Positions 11,323-58,330 of a stretch of 64,000 nucleotides of DNA are shown one piece after another; position 1 is the stretch's first letter; every line of letters starts with the position of its first letter. Location of the stretch: NCBI GenBank assembly GCA_024760905.1, contig CM045738.1, forward strand, positions 48,040,797 through 48,104,796, read 5' to 3'. The notes beneath the pieces are model-generated. The model saw nothing but the letters and a program-made list of their open reading frames with translations, made no database searches and was not told the DNA's origin. The position numbers and the translations under genes were made by a program. The stretch comes from Plotosus lineatus (taxonomy: Eukaryota; Chordata; Actinopteri; Siluriformes; Plotosidae).

Positions 11323-12994
11323 TATGCCCTTGACTATTCCCGGTTTTGCACCCACGGGTTGAGAATTTGCTAACTGTCAAGCAACCGGCATGTGATTCAA
11401 ATTCAGCCAATGGCTGTCCTCCTTTCTCCTGATTGGTTGAGCTGATTTCCTGCCCCTTTTTCCTCATTCGCGCACAAGTTGTCAATGAGCCTCTTTTTTT
11501 GTGTGTGTTTTAATTACCAATTATGCTCTATGATACCACTCAAACACGATGCGTCTTCTCTGGCTAAGCGATAGAAAACGCTGGATGTCTCTTCTGAAGA
11601 AATAAGACTGTCTCCTGAGAAATGACGTTTTTTTTTCTGAACTGTTGTATTAAAATCTTTTTCAATGATTATTCCAGTACAGTACCTAAGTTCATGTTTA
11701 TGCGTGAGATTTTATGTTCTGTAGCATGTTTAACAAACGATACCAAAAGGATAAACTTTATTACAGTACTCGTCATGTCCTTTTACATTGAAGTTGGAGT
11801 GACAAGATGGCGCTGCCCAGAGGGCGACGTCGCGGAGTTCTCAGAGTCAAATTGTTTCTTTGTTTGTTTTATTTTGTTTTGCATGTTGCACTATGCTCGT
11901 CTACGACTGGTCGACTCTACTACAGCTATAAGATCGGAGAATCTTTGGGCGTGTATAACTAAGCAGAGCTAATATGCTATGGTAAGCAGCTCAATGCGAG
12001 CCGCAACCCAGCTAGCAATAAGCCCTGGCGGGAAGGGGCCAAATGACGACTCCGGCGCTTGGGATTGCCGGGGATGAAGGCCGTGTAGCCGGCTGGTATA
12101 ATCGCCTTATCGGGTGTACTCTCCTCGAGCCATGTTTCACAGAAACACAGTCCTGTAGATCCCTCTGCGCTGCAATCTGAGCATGAAACTCGTCCATCTT
12201 GTTTCGCAGGGACTGAACATTTTCAAGCAGTATGTCCAGAAGTGCTAACCAAGCCTCTTAGAACTCTGCCTGGGCGGTTAGCATTGAGCTCCCATGTGAG
12301 CATATAAGCTCACGATAGAAGTTGTTGCGTGCTTAGTTGCCTGAAGCTGAAGCTGCTCATAGCTGTAGTCGGGTCGACTGATCATAGACGAGCATAGTGC
12401 AAAACATGAACAAACAAATAAAACAAATTAAAACCAACAAAGAAACAATTTGACTCTGAGAACTCCGCGACGTTGCCCTCTAGTCAGCGCCATCTTGGAG
12501 ACGTCACTCCAAGTCGTCACTCCAAGTTCAATGTAAAAGGACATGAAGCGTAATAAAGTTTATCCTTTTGGTATCGTTTGTTAAACATGCTACAGAACAT
12601 AAAATCTCACGCACAAACATTCTCAGAATTAACTTAGGTACTGTACTGGAATAATAATTGAAAAAGACTTTAAAACGAGTGCTTTACAACAGTATATGCT
12701 GTATAATGTTTATATTTTATCATCAATAAAAATAAGAGTAAAAATTGAAAAGTTTTTCTGAATCATGACTATATTTTACTACATTAATACTGTATTAATG
12801 AGTAAGACTGTCTATAGAATGTGTTTAAGCAGCATATTTTAGTGCATGTAATAGATACATAGTATTTTACTTCCGGCTGCTCATTCACGCATGTGATGTG
12901 ATACATGGGGTTTTACTTCCGGGTACAGAACTTGCGGATTATCTCGATTCGCGGGAGGGCTCGGAACCGAACCCCCGCGAATGTCGAGGGCCTA

Positions 12995-12997
<3 letters not shown>
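11320..12997 (+). mobile_element. Tigger-like element with an inverted-duplication insert
   Basis: The left end is CAGTATGCCCTTGACTATTC. The right end, read in reverse, is CAGTAGGCCCTCGACATTCG. The body matches the copies at 1-384 and 2287-2838. The middle (about 11640-12700) is an imperfect palindrome made of the element's own sequence plus LINE endonuclease-region sequence in head-to-head orientation. No intact transposase was found. Confidence 0.7.
11800..12519. mobile_element. LINE endonuclease-region fragments in head-to-head arrangement
   Basis: The left piece (plus strand) starts AAGATGGCGCTGCCCAGAGG and runs to about 12010. The right piece (minus strand from 12519) starts AAGATGGCGCTGACTAGAGG and runs further, including peptide MDEFHAQIAAQRDLQD. 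It is the same family as 3638-4762. Confidence 0.65.

Positions 12998-13036
<39 letters not shown>
12998..13036 (+). repeat. (TA)n microsatellite
   Basis: TA repeat filling the gap between the Tigger-like terminus and the next MITE terminus at 13043. Confidence 0.9.
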
Positions 13037-13039
<3 letters not shown>

Positions 13040-13183
13040 CTACAGGGATCCCTCACTTTCGACGATTAATGGAGACCGAGACCACCCCCACCCCGCCCAA
13101 CCACCAATTTCCGCGACGTAGTATCGACCCTCTGACTGACGTACACGTATGTGTATATAATATCAATAAATACATATTCAACA

Positions 13184-13289
13184 TTGTAAGAGTAGAAGAT
13201 GCAGAGGATAGGGTGATATGGAGGCAGATCATTTGCTGTGGCGACCCCTGAAGGGAACAGCCGAAAGGAAAAGAAGAAGAAAGAAGAAG
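13184..13289 (+). mobile_element. RTE-type LINE copy E, 3' fragment of about 106 bp
   Basis: It holds only the last part of the LINE (GTGGCGACCCCTGAAGGGAA and a GAA-rich tail). It is flanked by a perfect 16-bp target duplication AAATACATATTCAACA (13168-13183 and 13290-13305). Confidence 0.85.
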
Positions 13290-13648
13290 AAATACATATT
13301 CAACACTATAAATGCTTATAATAACAATTAAACATTCAAAAATAATACATAAGAGGTAAATAAAATATAAATCCACACACATACAGACACGCACACACGC
13401 AGATGTACACCTCGCATAAAAATGTAAGTAGCTTTATGGGTTGCTTTTTTTGTTTGTTTTTGTTTGGGTTTTTTTGTTTTGCATAATTGGCCTTGGTTTG
13501 CAGAATACTCCTTCCCTTTTCCCCCTATTTTTAATTAATTTTCTTATTTTTTTTATTTTTTGATTAATATTTTTAAAAAACCCACGATGCACTGAAGCTT
13601 TAGAAATTGAAGCACGAACTAGAGAGGGATGACTGTATATGTGTGCGA

Positions 13649-13649
<1 letters not shown>

Positions 13650-13710
<61 letters not shown>
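13650..13710 (+). repeat. (GT)n(TA)n microsatellite
   Basis: About 19 GT units followed by about 11 TA units inside the MITE. Confidence 0.95.
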
Positions 13711-14247
13711 TCATATTCATATTCATATATGCACTGAAACCGCATGAATTGAAGCGCAAAGTAACGAGGGATCCCTGTATGTATGTATATATTGTGCGTT
13801 CCAGTCTCTTACATGTCTTTGTTTTTTTATTTAAAATCATGTTAATGTAATTTTGCAAATTTACCAAATTATTTGTAAAAACGTTCCTGCAGATGTTTCG
13901 TTTAGTTTCATTTACTATTGTAACCTTTTGTTGATTCATTCAGCTTTTTTTTAATTAAATGTTCGGCTGGCATCAAGTTCATAATCTAAAATGTTTCACT
14001 TTAAACACTTGATATGTTTTCTGCGTTCTTGTGTAAATAAAATATATGTTTATAAGATTTGCATATCATTAGCATTCTGCTTATGTTTCACACATATCCT
14101 GACTTTTTTGGAAGTAGGGTTTTACTGAAAAAGATCACCGCAGCCTACTGTGTACTTATACTATTCACAAAAGGTCAATATAGGAATTGCAGCTAAACAA
14201 AAAAAAAGTTGTCCAGTTCATGAGGAAAGAAATAACACATGGACGGA

Positions 14248-51076
<36,829 letters not shown>

Positions 51077-51280
51077 CCTGATGATTGTACAAGACGCTGT
51101 TCGGCAGATCTTCTGTACATTTCTCTGTTTCTGTGTGAGCGCAGTCTGTTGCTAATCTAATCCTCGAGCCACTGTAGGCGTGGCCATGTTGATGTAAGAG
51201 TGGTATGCAAAAGATGTGTTGTTATCTCTGGTGTAGGTTTGACACGACAGTTTGCTATATAAAAATTATGTTAAAGTATT
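51077..51280 (-). promoter_or_regulatory. Probable 5' UTR and core promoter region of dsc2l
   Basis: This unique, non-repeat stretch lies directly upstream of the start codon. The minus strand has an A/T-rich TATATAG-like motif at about 51254-51262 and a CCACGCC box at about 51178-51184 of the kind bound by KLF/SP factors. There is no CpG island. The start site cannot be read from sequence, and an upstream non-coding exon is possible. Confidence 0.25.
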
Positions 51281-51580
51281 AATTGGTGTTGATCTGCAGC
51301 CCTGCTTGCAACACATTTACCCCGTCAGTTCAGGTACAAGTCTGATATAAGCCAGAGCTGAATTCACTTTTGTAATCGTAACCATGTGATCAGTGGGTTT
51401 TAACGCATTTACCCTGCAAACAAAAGGTGGTTTCACATAATATTTACATACAGGGTTGTTCCATTACTTCTCTTCATCTTTCTGGTTTATTAGCCTTGGG
51501 AGCTTTTCTTGTTTGTTCGTGGGGTTTTTTTTTTTGTTTGTTTGTTTTTTTTTTTATGTACAGTTGCAATTATATTTTTC

Positions 51581-51913
51581 TAGGGGGCAGTGGTGGTCTA
51601 GTGGTATAGGGCACTGGATCGCTGATCCAAAGGTTGGGGGTTCGAGTCCCACTCTCCACAAGGTTGTCACTGTCCCCCCAGTGCAGCTAACTGGGCTATC
51701 AAAGGCGGGCCATGTCTGTCACTGTCTATGGTGAGAGGCATGTAAAAGAACCATTGCTGACTTTCGTAAAGAGTAGCTGCAAAGTCATCAGTGTGTTTCT
51801 GTCCCTTGCTAAAAAAAAGGGTTGTGACAGGAAGGGCATCCGACATAAAAACCTCTGCCAAATCAAACGTGCGAATCCCGAGTTAAAGGGAAAAAGCCGA
51901 AAGGAAGACAGAC
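51581..51913 (+). mobile_element. tRNA-derived SINE with RTE-like tail, complete, 5' flank of dsc2l
   Basis: It is flanked by a 19-bp target duplication with three mismatches (51562-51580 and 51914-51932, core GTTGCAAT). The head has TGGTGGTCTAGTGGTATAGG and GGGTTCGAGTCCC, followed by the family body. The tail has GGTTGTGACAGGAAGGGCAT, as in the RTE 5' UTR. It ends AAAGCCGAAAGGAAGACAG, as in the RTE 3' end. The GATTCGCTGTGGCGAC part is deleted in this copy. Confidence 0.88.
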
Positions 51914-52202
51914 GGTTGCAATCATATCTTTCACTTGGCTGTGAGAAGCTGCACTGGAAGTTCAGGGAACCTGGGTGGTAAGCAGGTGATAAATGGGATG
52001 TGGACCGAGGCAAGTCCGAAGCCATTAGCTAGTGAGACATTTGACAGAAATCTCCGCCTTTCATCTTTTTGCGGTCTGTTGTAAAGCCAAGATTTTTTAT
52101 ACAGATCTTCCACTTTGTTGATAACAGTTTATATGTAAACAGATTGATTCTGAATTACTATAAAATGTTTCACCTTCTCTTTAAACTTTATCTAAATATT
52201 AG

Positions 52203-54180
52203 CTCATTATCATCTTCTGCTTAATTCGGGGTCGGGTCACAGGGGCAGCAGCCTCAGCAATGAAGTCCAGATGTATTTCTCCCCAGCCACTTCCTCCAGC
52301 TCTTCCGGTGGGACACTGAGGTGTTCCCAGACCAGCCGAGAGAAATAATCCCTCCAGTGGGTTCTGTCTGGGTCAACCCTGGCGTCTCTTCCCGGTTGGA
52401 CTTGCCAGAAACACCACACTAGGTTGGCATACGGGAGGCATTCTAACCAAATGCCCAGGCCACCTCAACTGGCTTTTCTCAATGCGAACGAGCAGCAATT
52501 CTACTCCAAGCAACCCCCCGAATGGCTGAGCTACTCACCCTATCACTAAGGGAGAGCCCTACCCATTCTACAAAGGAAGCTCATTTCAGCCCTTAGCATC
52601 CACAATCTTGTTCTTTCAGATCAAACCTCGTGATCAGAGAGCACAGTTGGAACGTAGATTGACTGATAAATTGAGAGCCTTGCCTTGCGGCTCAGCTCCA
52701 TTTTCACCACGATGGACCAGTACAGGATCTGCTTTACAGCAGAGGCTGCAGCGATCCGCCTGTCAATTTTCTGCTCTAACTTTCCCTCACTTGTGAAGAA
52801 GAGCTCAAGATAATTGAACTCCTCCATTAGGGCAGGACCTTATTCCCGATCCAGAGGATGCATTCCACCCTTTTCCGACTGAGAATCATGGTCTCGGACT
52901 CATCATCATTATTTTCTGTAACAGCTTCATCCTAATTAGGGTCGCGGGGAGGCTAGTGCCCATCCCAGCCAACTCAGGGCGAGGGCAGAGTACACCCTGG
53001 ACAGCTCGCCAGGCCATCGCAGGGCGGAAACACGCTGATGGCTTTGCAGCCTGCTCCTTACGAAAGTCAGCAATGGTTCTTTTACATGCCTCACACCATA
53101 GACAGTGAGAGACATGGCCCGCCTTTGATAACCCAGTTAGCTGCACTGGGGGGGACAGTGACAACCTTGTGGAGAGTGGGACTCGAACCCCCAACCTTTG
53201 GATCAGTGATCCGGCGCCTTATACCTCTAGACCACCACTGCCCGCCTGGTCTTGGACTTGGAAGTGCTAATTCTCATCCCAGCCGCTTCACACTCGACTG
53301 TGAATTGCTCCAGTGAGGGCTGGAGGTCCTGGCTTGATGAAGCCAAAAGGACAACGTCATCTGCAAAAAAGCAGAGATGAGATCCGATGGCCACCAAACC
53401 AGAACCTCTCAACACCTCGGTTGCGCCTAGAAATTCTGTCCATAAAAATTATGAACAGAAACGGTGACAAAGGACAGCGGCGGACTCCAACTTTCACCGG
53501 AAACGAAGTCGACCTGTTGTTACCGCTATGGACCAAACTCTGGCTTCAGTGACACAATGACTGAATGGCCCGTAGCAACGGGTCCGGAACATTGTACTCC
53601 TGGAGCACGCAGCACAAGATAACCTGAGGGACACAGTCAACAGCCTTCTCCAAATCCACAAAACACATGTGGACTGATTGGGCAACCTCCCAGGATCCTG
53701 TGGAGCGTATAGAGTTGGTCAAGAGTGCCACGGCCAGGACGACCACATGATCCTCCTCTCCCGTTCCACTGCGTAGACAGCCGGGTAGGCTGAAAAGTGT
53801 GATTCCACGATAACTGGAACCCACCCTCCGATCCCCGTTTTTAAAAAGGGGGGGCTACCCCCCTGCTTTGCCAATCCAGAGGTACGGCCCCTGATGACCA
53901 CGAGATGTTGCAGAGATGGGCCAACCAAGACAGTCCTACAAAATCCACAGTGCTGAGAAGTATCAGGGTGGATCTCGGCCACCAAGAAGCTTTTTCACTA
54001 CTTTATTGACCTCAGCTCCAGTGATGAGTGGACCCCCACCCAAACCCCCAAGGTCTTCCTCGTCCACGGAGGGTGTGTTGGTGGGATTGAGGAAATTGTT
54101 GAAGTATTCCTTCCACCTCCCGACGACATCCCCAGTCAAGGTGAGCAGCTCCCCACTTCCACTGTAAGCGGCATTTGTGA
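52203..54180 (-). mobile_element. Rex3 LINE, old and degenerate, split by a SINE
   Basis: Plus orientation starts ATCATCTTCTGCTTAATTCG and has GGGTCGGGTCACAGGGGCAG, TGGAACGTAGATTGACTGAT and AACGGTGACAAAGGACAGCG (Rex3 landmarks). It reaches further 5' than the other two copies (about 54180, with CCACTGTAAGCGGC). Many frameshifts; a SINE occupies 52905-53248. Confidence 0.85.
52905..53248 (-). mobile_element. SINE with alternative tail inserted in the old Rex3
   Basis: Flanked by GGTCTCGGACT and GGTCTTGGACT, the likely target duplication. Plus orientation runs ATTTTCTGTAACAGCTTCATCC (tail), CACGCTGATGGCTTTGCAGC (body) and GGACTCGAACCCCCAACC (inverse B box). Confidence 0.85.
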
Positions 54181-55804
54181 TAAATATTGTTTCCCGTGAT
54201 TAAATCGCATCATTAGTTGAACCATCGTTCGCAGTAATAACTTGAAGTTATTGTTTTCTGTATGACATTATTAGTCCCTCACATTGCTGCGGAGAACGTT
54301 TAAAGTAAAATAGTAAAAAATTCATTTGTGCCTGAAGTCCTCAAAGCAGCACGATCTGCCAAATAACATGAATAAGAAGGTCACAATAACAAAGCTCTGG
54401 CTTTTATGCAATCTCAATTTGGAGGGAAAAAAATCCACAGCATTTACAATGTACAATTTTTTCTACAGGTATTAGCTTTCAAGTTTCAAAACACGAATAT
54501 AACCCACACTTTGATCATTATTCACTAGATAATATTCAACCTAATATTTTCACCTACTAATTAATACAAGCTGCCAAGAATGCGCGTGTTAAATTCAGGT
54601 ATCAGGACTTTGTTGTTCTTCCCGAGTACCTGGATATGAAGACCTGACTTTTGACCTGAATTTTTAACACCAACAAACAACAACAATATCCCGTACTGAG
54701 TCTTAAAGAACGCCTGATGTCCAGTGAACTGAGTGATTCCACTCTGCCTTCAGCTTATTATTGACATTCTTATTTCCTGTCTCATTCTCTCAGATATTGA
54801 ACATTTCACGTTGAACAAGTGCTCCAGTCCCCGATACAGTATCGCGCATACACCACACGGGACAGTACTGACTCCGTCCCATCTCACAGTTGCACTTTGT
54901 GGCTCCTGCAGCCTTCTCAGCCAAGTTTACTGACTGGAAGATGTTTTATTAGAACTTTAGATCTGTGTTTGTTTTTTTTTTTATGATTGATAAACAGGTA
55001 CCTTTATCCGCCAATCCATCCATTATATGTACCACATCATCGGTCAGGGTCAGAGGGAAGCCATGGACAGTACCACAAAGGGGAGGGTTACACCCTGACC
55101 GCGTTATTCAAACTCCTCAGAAACTTAAGAGGATCTAATAATCCGAACCGCGTGGGTGGAAATGCAATTACTGCCAACAAAGACCCAGTTGGTTGCATTT
55201 TCTAACCCAGAATTTTCAGCTGTGTTAAACACTGTGTCTCACAGGTACATACACGGCTCTCACATGGTCACAGCTGAATACACTCTGGCTTGTAATACAT
55301 GTGCACGCATGTAAAAAAAATAATTATAGCCATAAATATAGTTGAAAGATAATTGTTTCTAAGGGAGACAATAATGCGGCATTTATGAAGTACGGTTGGA
55401 TTTCACACTACAGGAGTTTCTTAAGAAGCAGGGCTTGCTCTCTTTCAATAAATCACGATGAACCAGCTTATTTTACGATCTTGTTGTGAAACTGCTTAAC
55501 AGAAGGAAGCTGACAGAAATCACAGGCCCAACGCACAAACCCAGCCTTTCACGCTTACGTCAAGGGAAAATTTTAAAAAACAACTTCAACTACAGACCGT
55601 GGAAGGAAACGGAAGTAAATATAGGAAACCTCCACAGGCAACAGAAGAACAATTAACATCCAGACAGATCTCACTCAGCGAGCCCACGACCCTCGTGCTG
55701 TGAGGTACGGGAAAACCACAACGCCATTGGGCTGCCCACGTACAAAACAATTATGGTTAAAGGGTGAACTCTGGGATTTAGATTTAATTTGTTATAAAAC
55801 ATTA
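54181..55804. other. Intergenic 5' flank with no gene seen
   Basis: Moderately AT-rich, apparently non-repeat DNA. A worn SINE-like fragment may lie near 55600-55740 (GAGCCCACGACCCTCGTGCTG). It could hold distal regulatory sequence, but nothing specific can be read. Confidence 0.45.
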
Positions 55805-55805
55805 G

Positions 55806-56135
55806 AGGGGGGCAGTGGTGGCCTGGTGCTGGATCACTGATCCTAAGACTGGGGGTTCAAACCCCACTCTCTACGGGTTGTCACTGTCCCCGCAGTGCGT
55901 CTAACCGGGTTATCAAAGGCCGGCCATGTCTCTCACTGTCTATGGTGTGAGGTTCATGTAAAAGAACCATTGCTGACTTTCAACAAGACGAGCTGCATAG
56001 CCGTCAGCGTGTTTCTACCCTGCAATGGCCTAGCTAGCTGTCCAGGGTGTACTCTGCCCTCGCCTGGAGTCGGCTGGGATGGGCATCAGACTCGCCGCAA
56101 CCCTAATTAGGATTAAGCGGTTACAGAAAAGAACA
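55806..56135 (+). mobile_element. tRNA-derived SINE with alternative tail
   Basis: GGGGGCAGTGGTGGCCTGGTG head, GGGTTCAAACCCCACTC B box, GTCAGCGTGTTTCTACCC body and CCCTAATTAGGATTAAGCGG tail. Confidence 0.85.
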
Positions 56136-56456
56136 ATGAACATTGCAGGTGAATAAATTAAAGTAATCTGGGAAATATGAATTTCACTCAAAGGACTTTT
56201 ATTATATACACATTACATTTCTGTCGTGTAGGATTGTTTTTGCACGGTGTTAAAGAAAAGGCTGCTTATTCATTGGGAAACTATTCAAGATGTTCTATAA
56301 TAATCTCATTATTATTGGATTATAGAATATTATTTAAGGTAGCTGTTGCCGTGGAGATGACCTGTGTGTGACAGACAATCTGCATGTGTACAGTCTGTAT
56401 TTTCAGAATAAATTACAAGTGGAAAATGGCTGACATGTTTCCAAACCCATTTACAT

Positions 56457-56459
<3 letters not shown>

Positions 56460-56493
<34 letters not shown>

Positions 56494-56494
56494 G

Positions 56495-56531
<37 letters not shown>

Positions 56532-56536
56532 GCACG

Positions 56537-56585
<49 letters not shown>
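56460..56585 (+). repeat. (CA)n microsatellite with CGCA interruptions
   Basis: About 126 bp of CA repeat interrupted by two CGCACGCACG clusters. Confidence 0.95.
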
Positions 56586-56587
<2 letters not shown>

Positions 56588-57235
56588 GATCCTTCATATC
56601 TTGTCAGTTTTAACTGTTCTGCTGTGTTCATAAACAGTTTCAATGAGTTACTAAAATTGATTTACTGAGACTGTGAATAATGCTATGCAACAGATGCTAC
56701 ATGCTACGATGGCCTGGTGAACCGTCCAGCGTGCCAGCCGCTCCACAACCCTAATTAAGATTAAGCGGCTCAGAAAATGAATGAATTAATGAAACGGTAT
56801 ATGTGCCATGAATAAACGATTTCAACTCACTGTCTCAATTACACCCGTTGACAGTGGAGCTTTAACCCCCAACCTTGGAATCGGTATTCCGGCATCTTAC
56901 CATCAGGCCACCACTGCTCTTACGCCAATATTTCATCCAAAAATGTAAAAAAAAAAAAAAAAAAAAAAAAAAATGAGAATTTTTGATGAATACATATATG
57001 AAATCTTAAAGGAGTTCTTATCATCTTTCATGGCAAGAGGTTTGAACAAAGCGATGGGTAGCTGTCCAAATGCCTATCACACAAAGAGGCCGTCGCAAAT
57101 TGTGGTAGCAACACCCAGAATTTAATCTAGAAATGTCAGTTTGCAGAAACTTTTAAGGTATAATTATTACTCATCCAGAGAGAGTTTCAACACTCACATA
57201 GCAGCATAGCATAGAATATTTTGGCATATCAGCTT

Positions 57236-57239
<4 letters not shown>
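56586..57239. other. Intergenic DNA with a SINE-tail fragment and poly(A)
   Basis: A decayed SINE tail at about 56705-56790 (CCCTAATTAAGATTAAGCGG), an inverse tRNA-like head near 56855-56915, and poly(A) at 56948-56973. No gene seen. Confidence 0.5.
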
Positions 57240-57303
<64 letters not shown>

Positions 57304-57343
57304 CTGTGTGTTTGTGTGCACCTGCGTGTGTGTGTGTGTGTGT

Positions 57344-57377
<34 letters not shown>

Positions 57378-57388
57378 CGCACGTGTAC

Positions 57389-57476
<88 letters not shown>

Positions 57477-57596
57477 ACACGCGCGCGCGCCTGTGTTGTG
57501 TGTGTGTGTATGTGTGTGTGTGTGCACCTGCGTGTGTGTGTGTGTGTGTGTGTGTGCGTGTGCGTGTGTGTGTGTGTGCGTGGGTGGGTGTGTGTG

Positions 57597-57633
<37 letters not shown>

Positions 57634-57651
57634 ACGCGCGTGCGCACCTGT

Positions 57652-57727
<76 letters not shown>
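57240..57727 (+). repeat. Very long (TG)n tract with GC-rich interruptions
   Basis: About 490 bp of TG repeat, broken by GTGCGCGCC, GTGACGCACGTGTACGG and GCACACGCGCGCGCGCC clusters. It reads open in several frames only because TG/CA repeats have no stop codons. It is a strong Z-DNA former. Confidence 0.95.
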
Positions 57728-57729
<2 letters not shown>

Positions 57730-58035
57730 CATCTTTAATGACTCTTAAATCCCTGCCTGGTTTCACTAAGCTGAACTTGTTCTTGTATCGTAACCGGCGT
57801 GCACCATACAGTGACAGAGGACACACTACTCACAAATAACAGCTGTCATATATAAACTTAAACGTAGAGAATGTACACTGACTACATATTTGGCTCTTCT
57901 CCATGTGATTGTCATGAAAACAACTTTCCACAAAACATTGTGTAGGGAAGATGACAATCTTTTTCCATTTTGTTCTGTGACGAATCATAGATTTCAGATA
58001 AAAAGTAAATGATTAAAACATTTTTTCAGTGGAAG

Positions 58036-58285
58036 GATGGGGGTGGTGGTGGTCTAGTGGTATAGGGCGCTGGATTGCTGATCCTAAGGTTGGGGGTTTG
58101 AGTCCCACTCTCCACAGGGTTGTCATTGTCGCCGCCTCCCCCAGTGCACTAACTGGGTTATCAAAGGCCGGCCATGTCTCTCACTGTCTATGGTGAGAGG
58201 TTCATGTAAACGAGCCATTGCTGACTTTCGTAAAAGAGGACCTGCAAAGCCGTCAGCATGTTTCTGTCCCTTTGCTCAAGGGTTA
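58036..58285 (+). mobile_element. tRNA-derived SINE, tail truncated
   Basis: GGTGGTGGTCTAGTGGTATAG head, GGGGGTTTGAGTCCCACTC B box and CGTCAGCATGTTTCTGTCCC body. It stops just after the point where the two tail types diverge. Confidence 0.85.
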
Positions 58286-58330
58286 AAACTGTCTTCAGCG
58301 AGTTGAAGTTCGACGGTGTACGGAAGAAGA

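Larger units (their letters stand above)
13043..13777 (+). mobile_element. MITE with CAGGGATCCCTC termini, interrupted by an RTE fragment
   Basis: It starts TA-CAGGGATCCCTCACTTTCG and ends CGAGGGATCCCTG-TA, giving inverted termini and a TA target, as expected for Tigger-like elements. The interior has TTAAACATTCAAAAATAAT and CCCACGATGCACTGAAG, shared with copies at about 37860-38196 and 60424-64000. RTE fragment E and a (GT)n(TA)n tract lie inside. Confidence 0.75.

Noticed and set aside
51590..51660. tRNA gene
   Set aside because: It has A- and B-box-like sequence but belongs to a dispersed SINE with a body, tail and target duplication; the same holds for heads at 8749-9104, 55806, 58036 and 38290-38350.
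57194..57826. Long His/Thr-rich and Cys/Val-rich open frames on both strands
   Set aside because: They are translations of (TG)n/(CA)n repeats, which lack stop codons; no start context or conserved domain.
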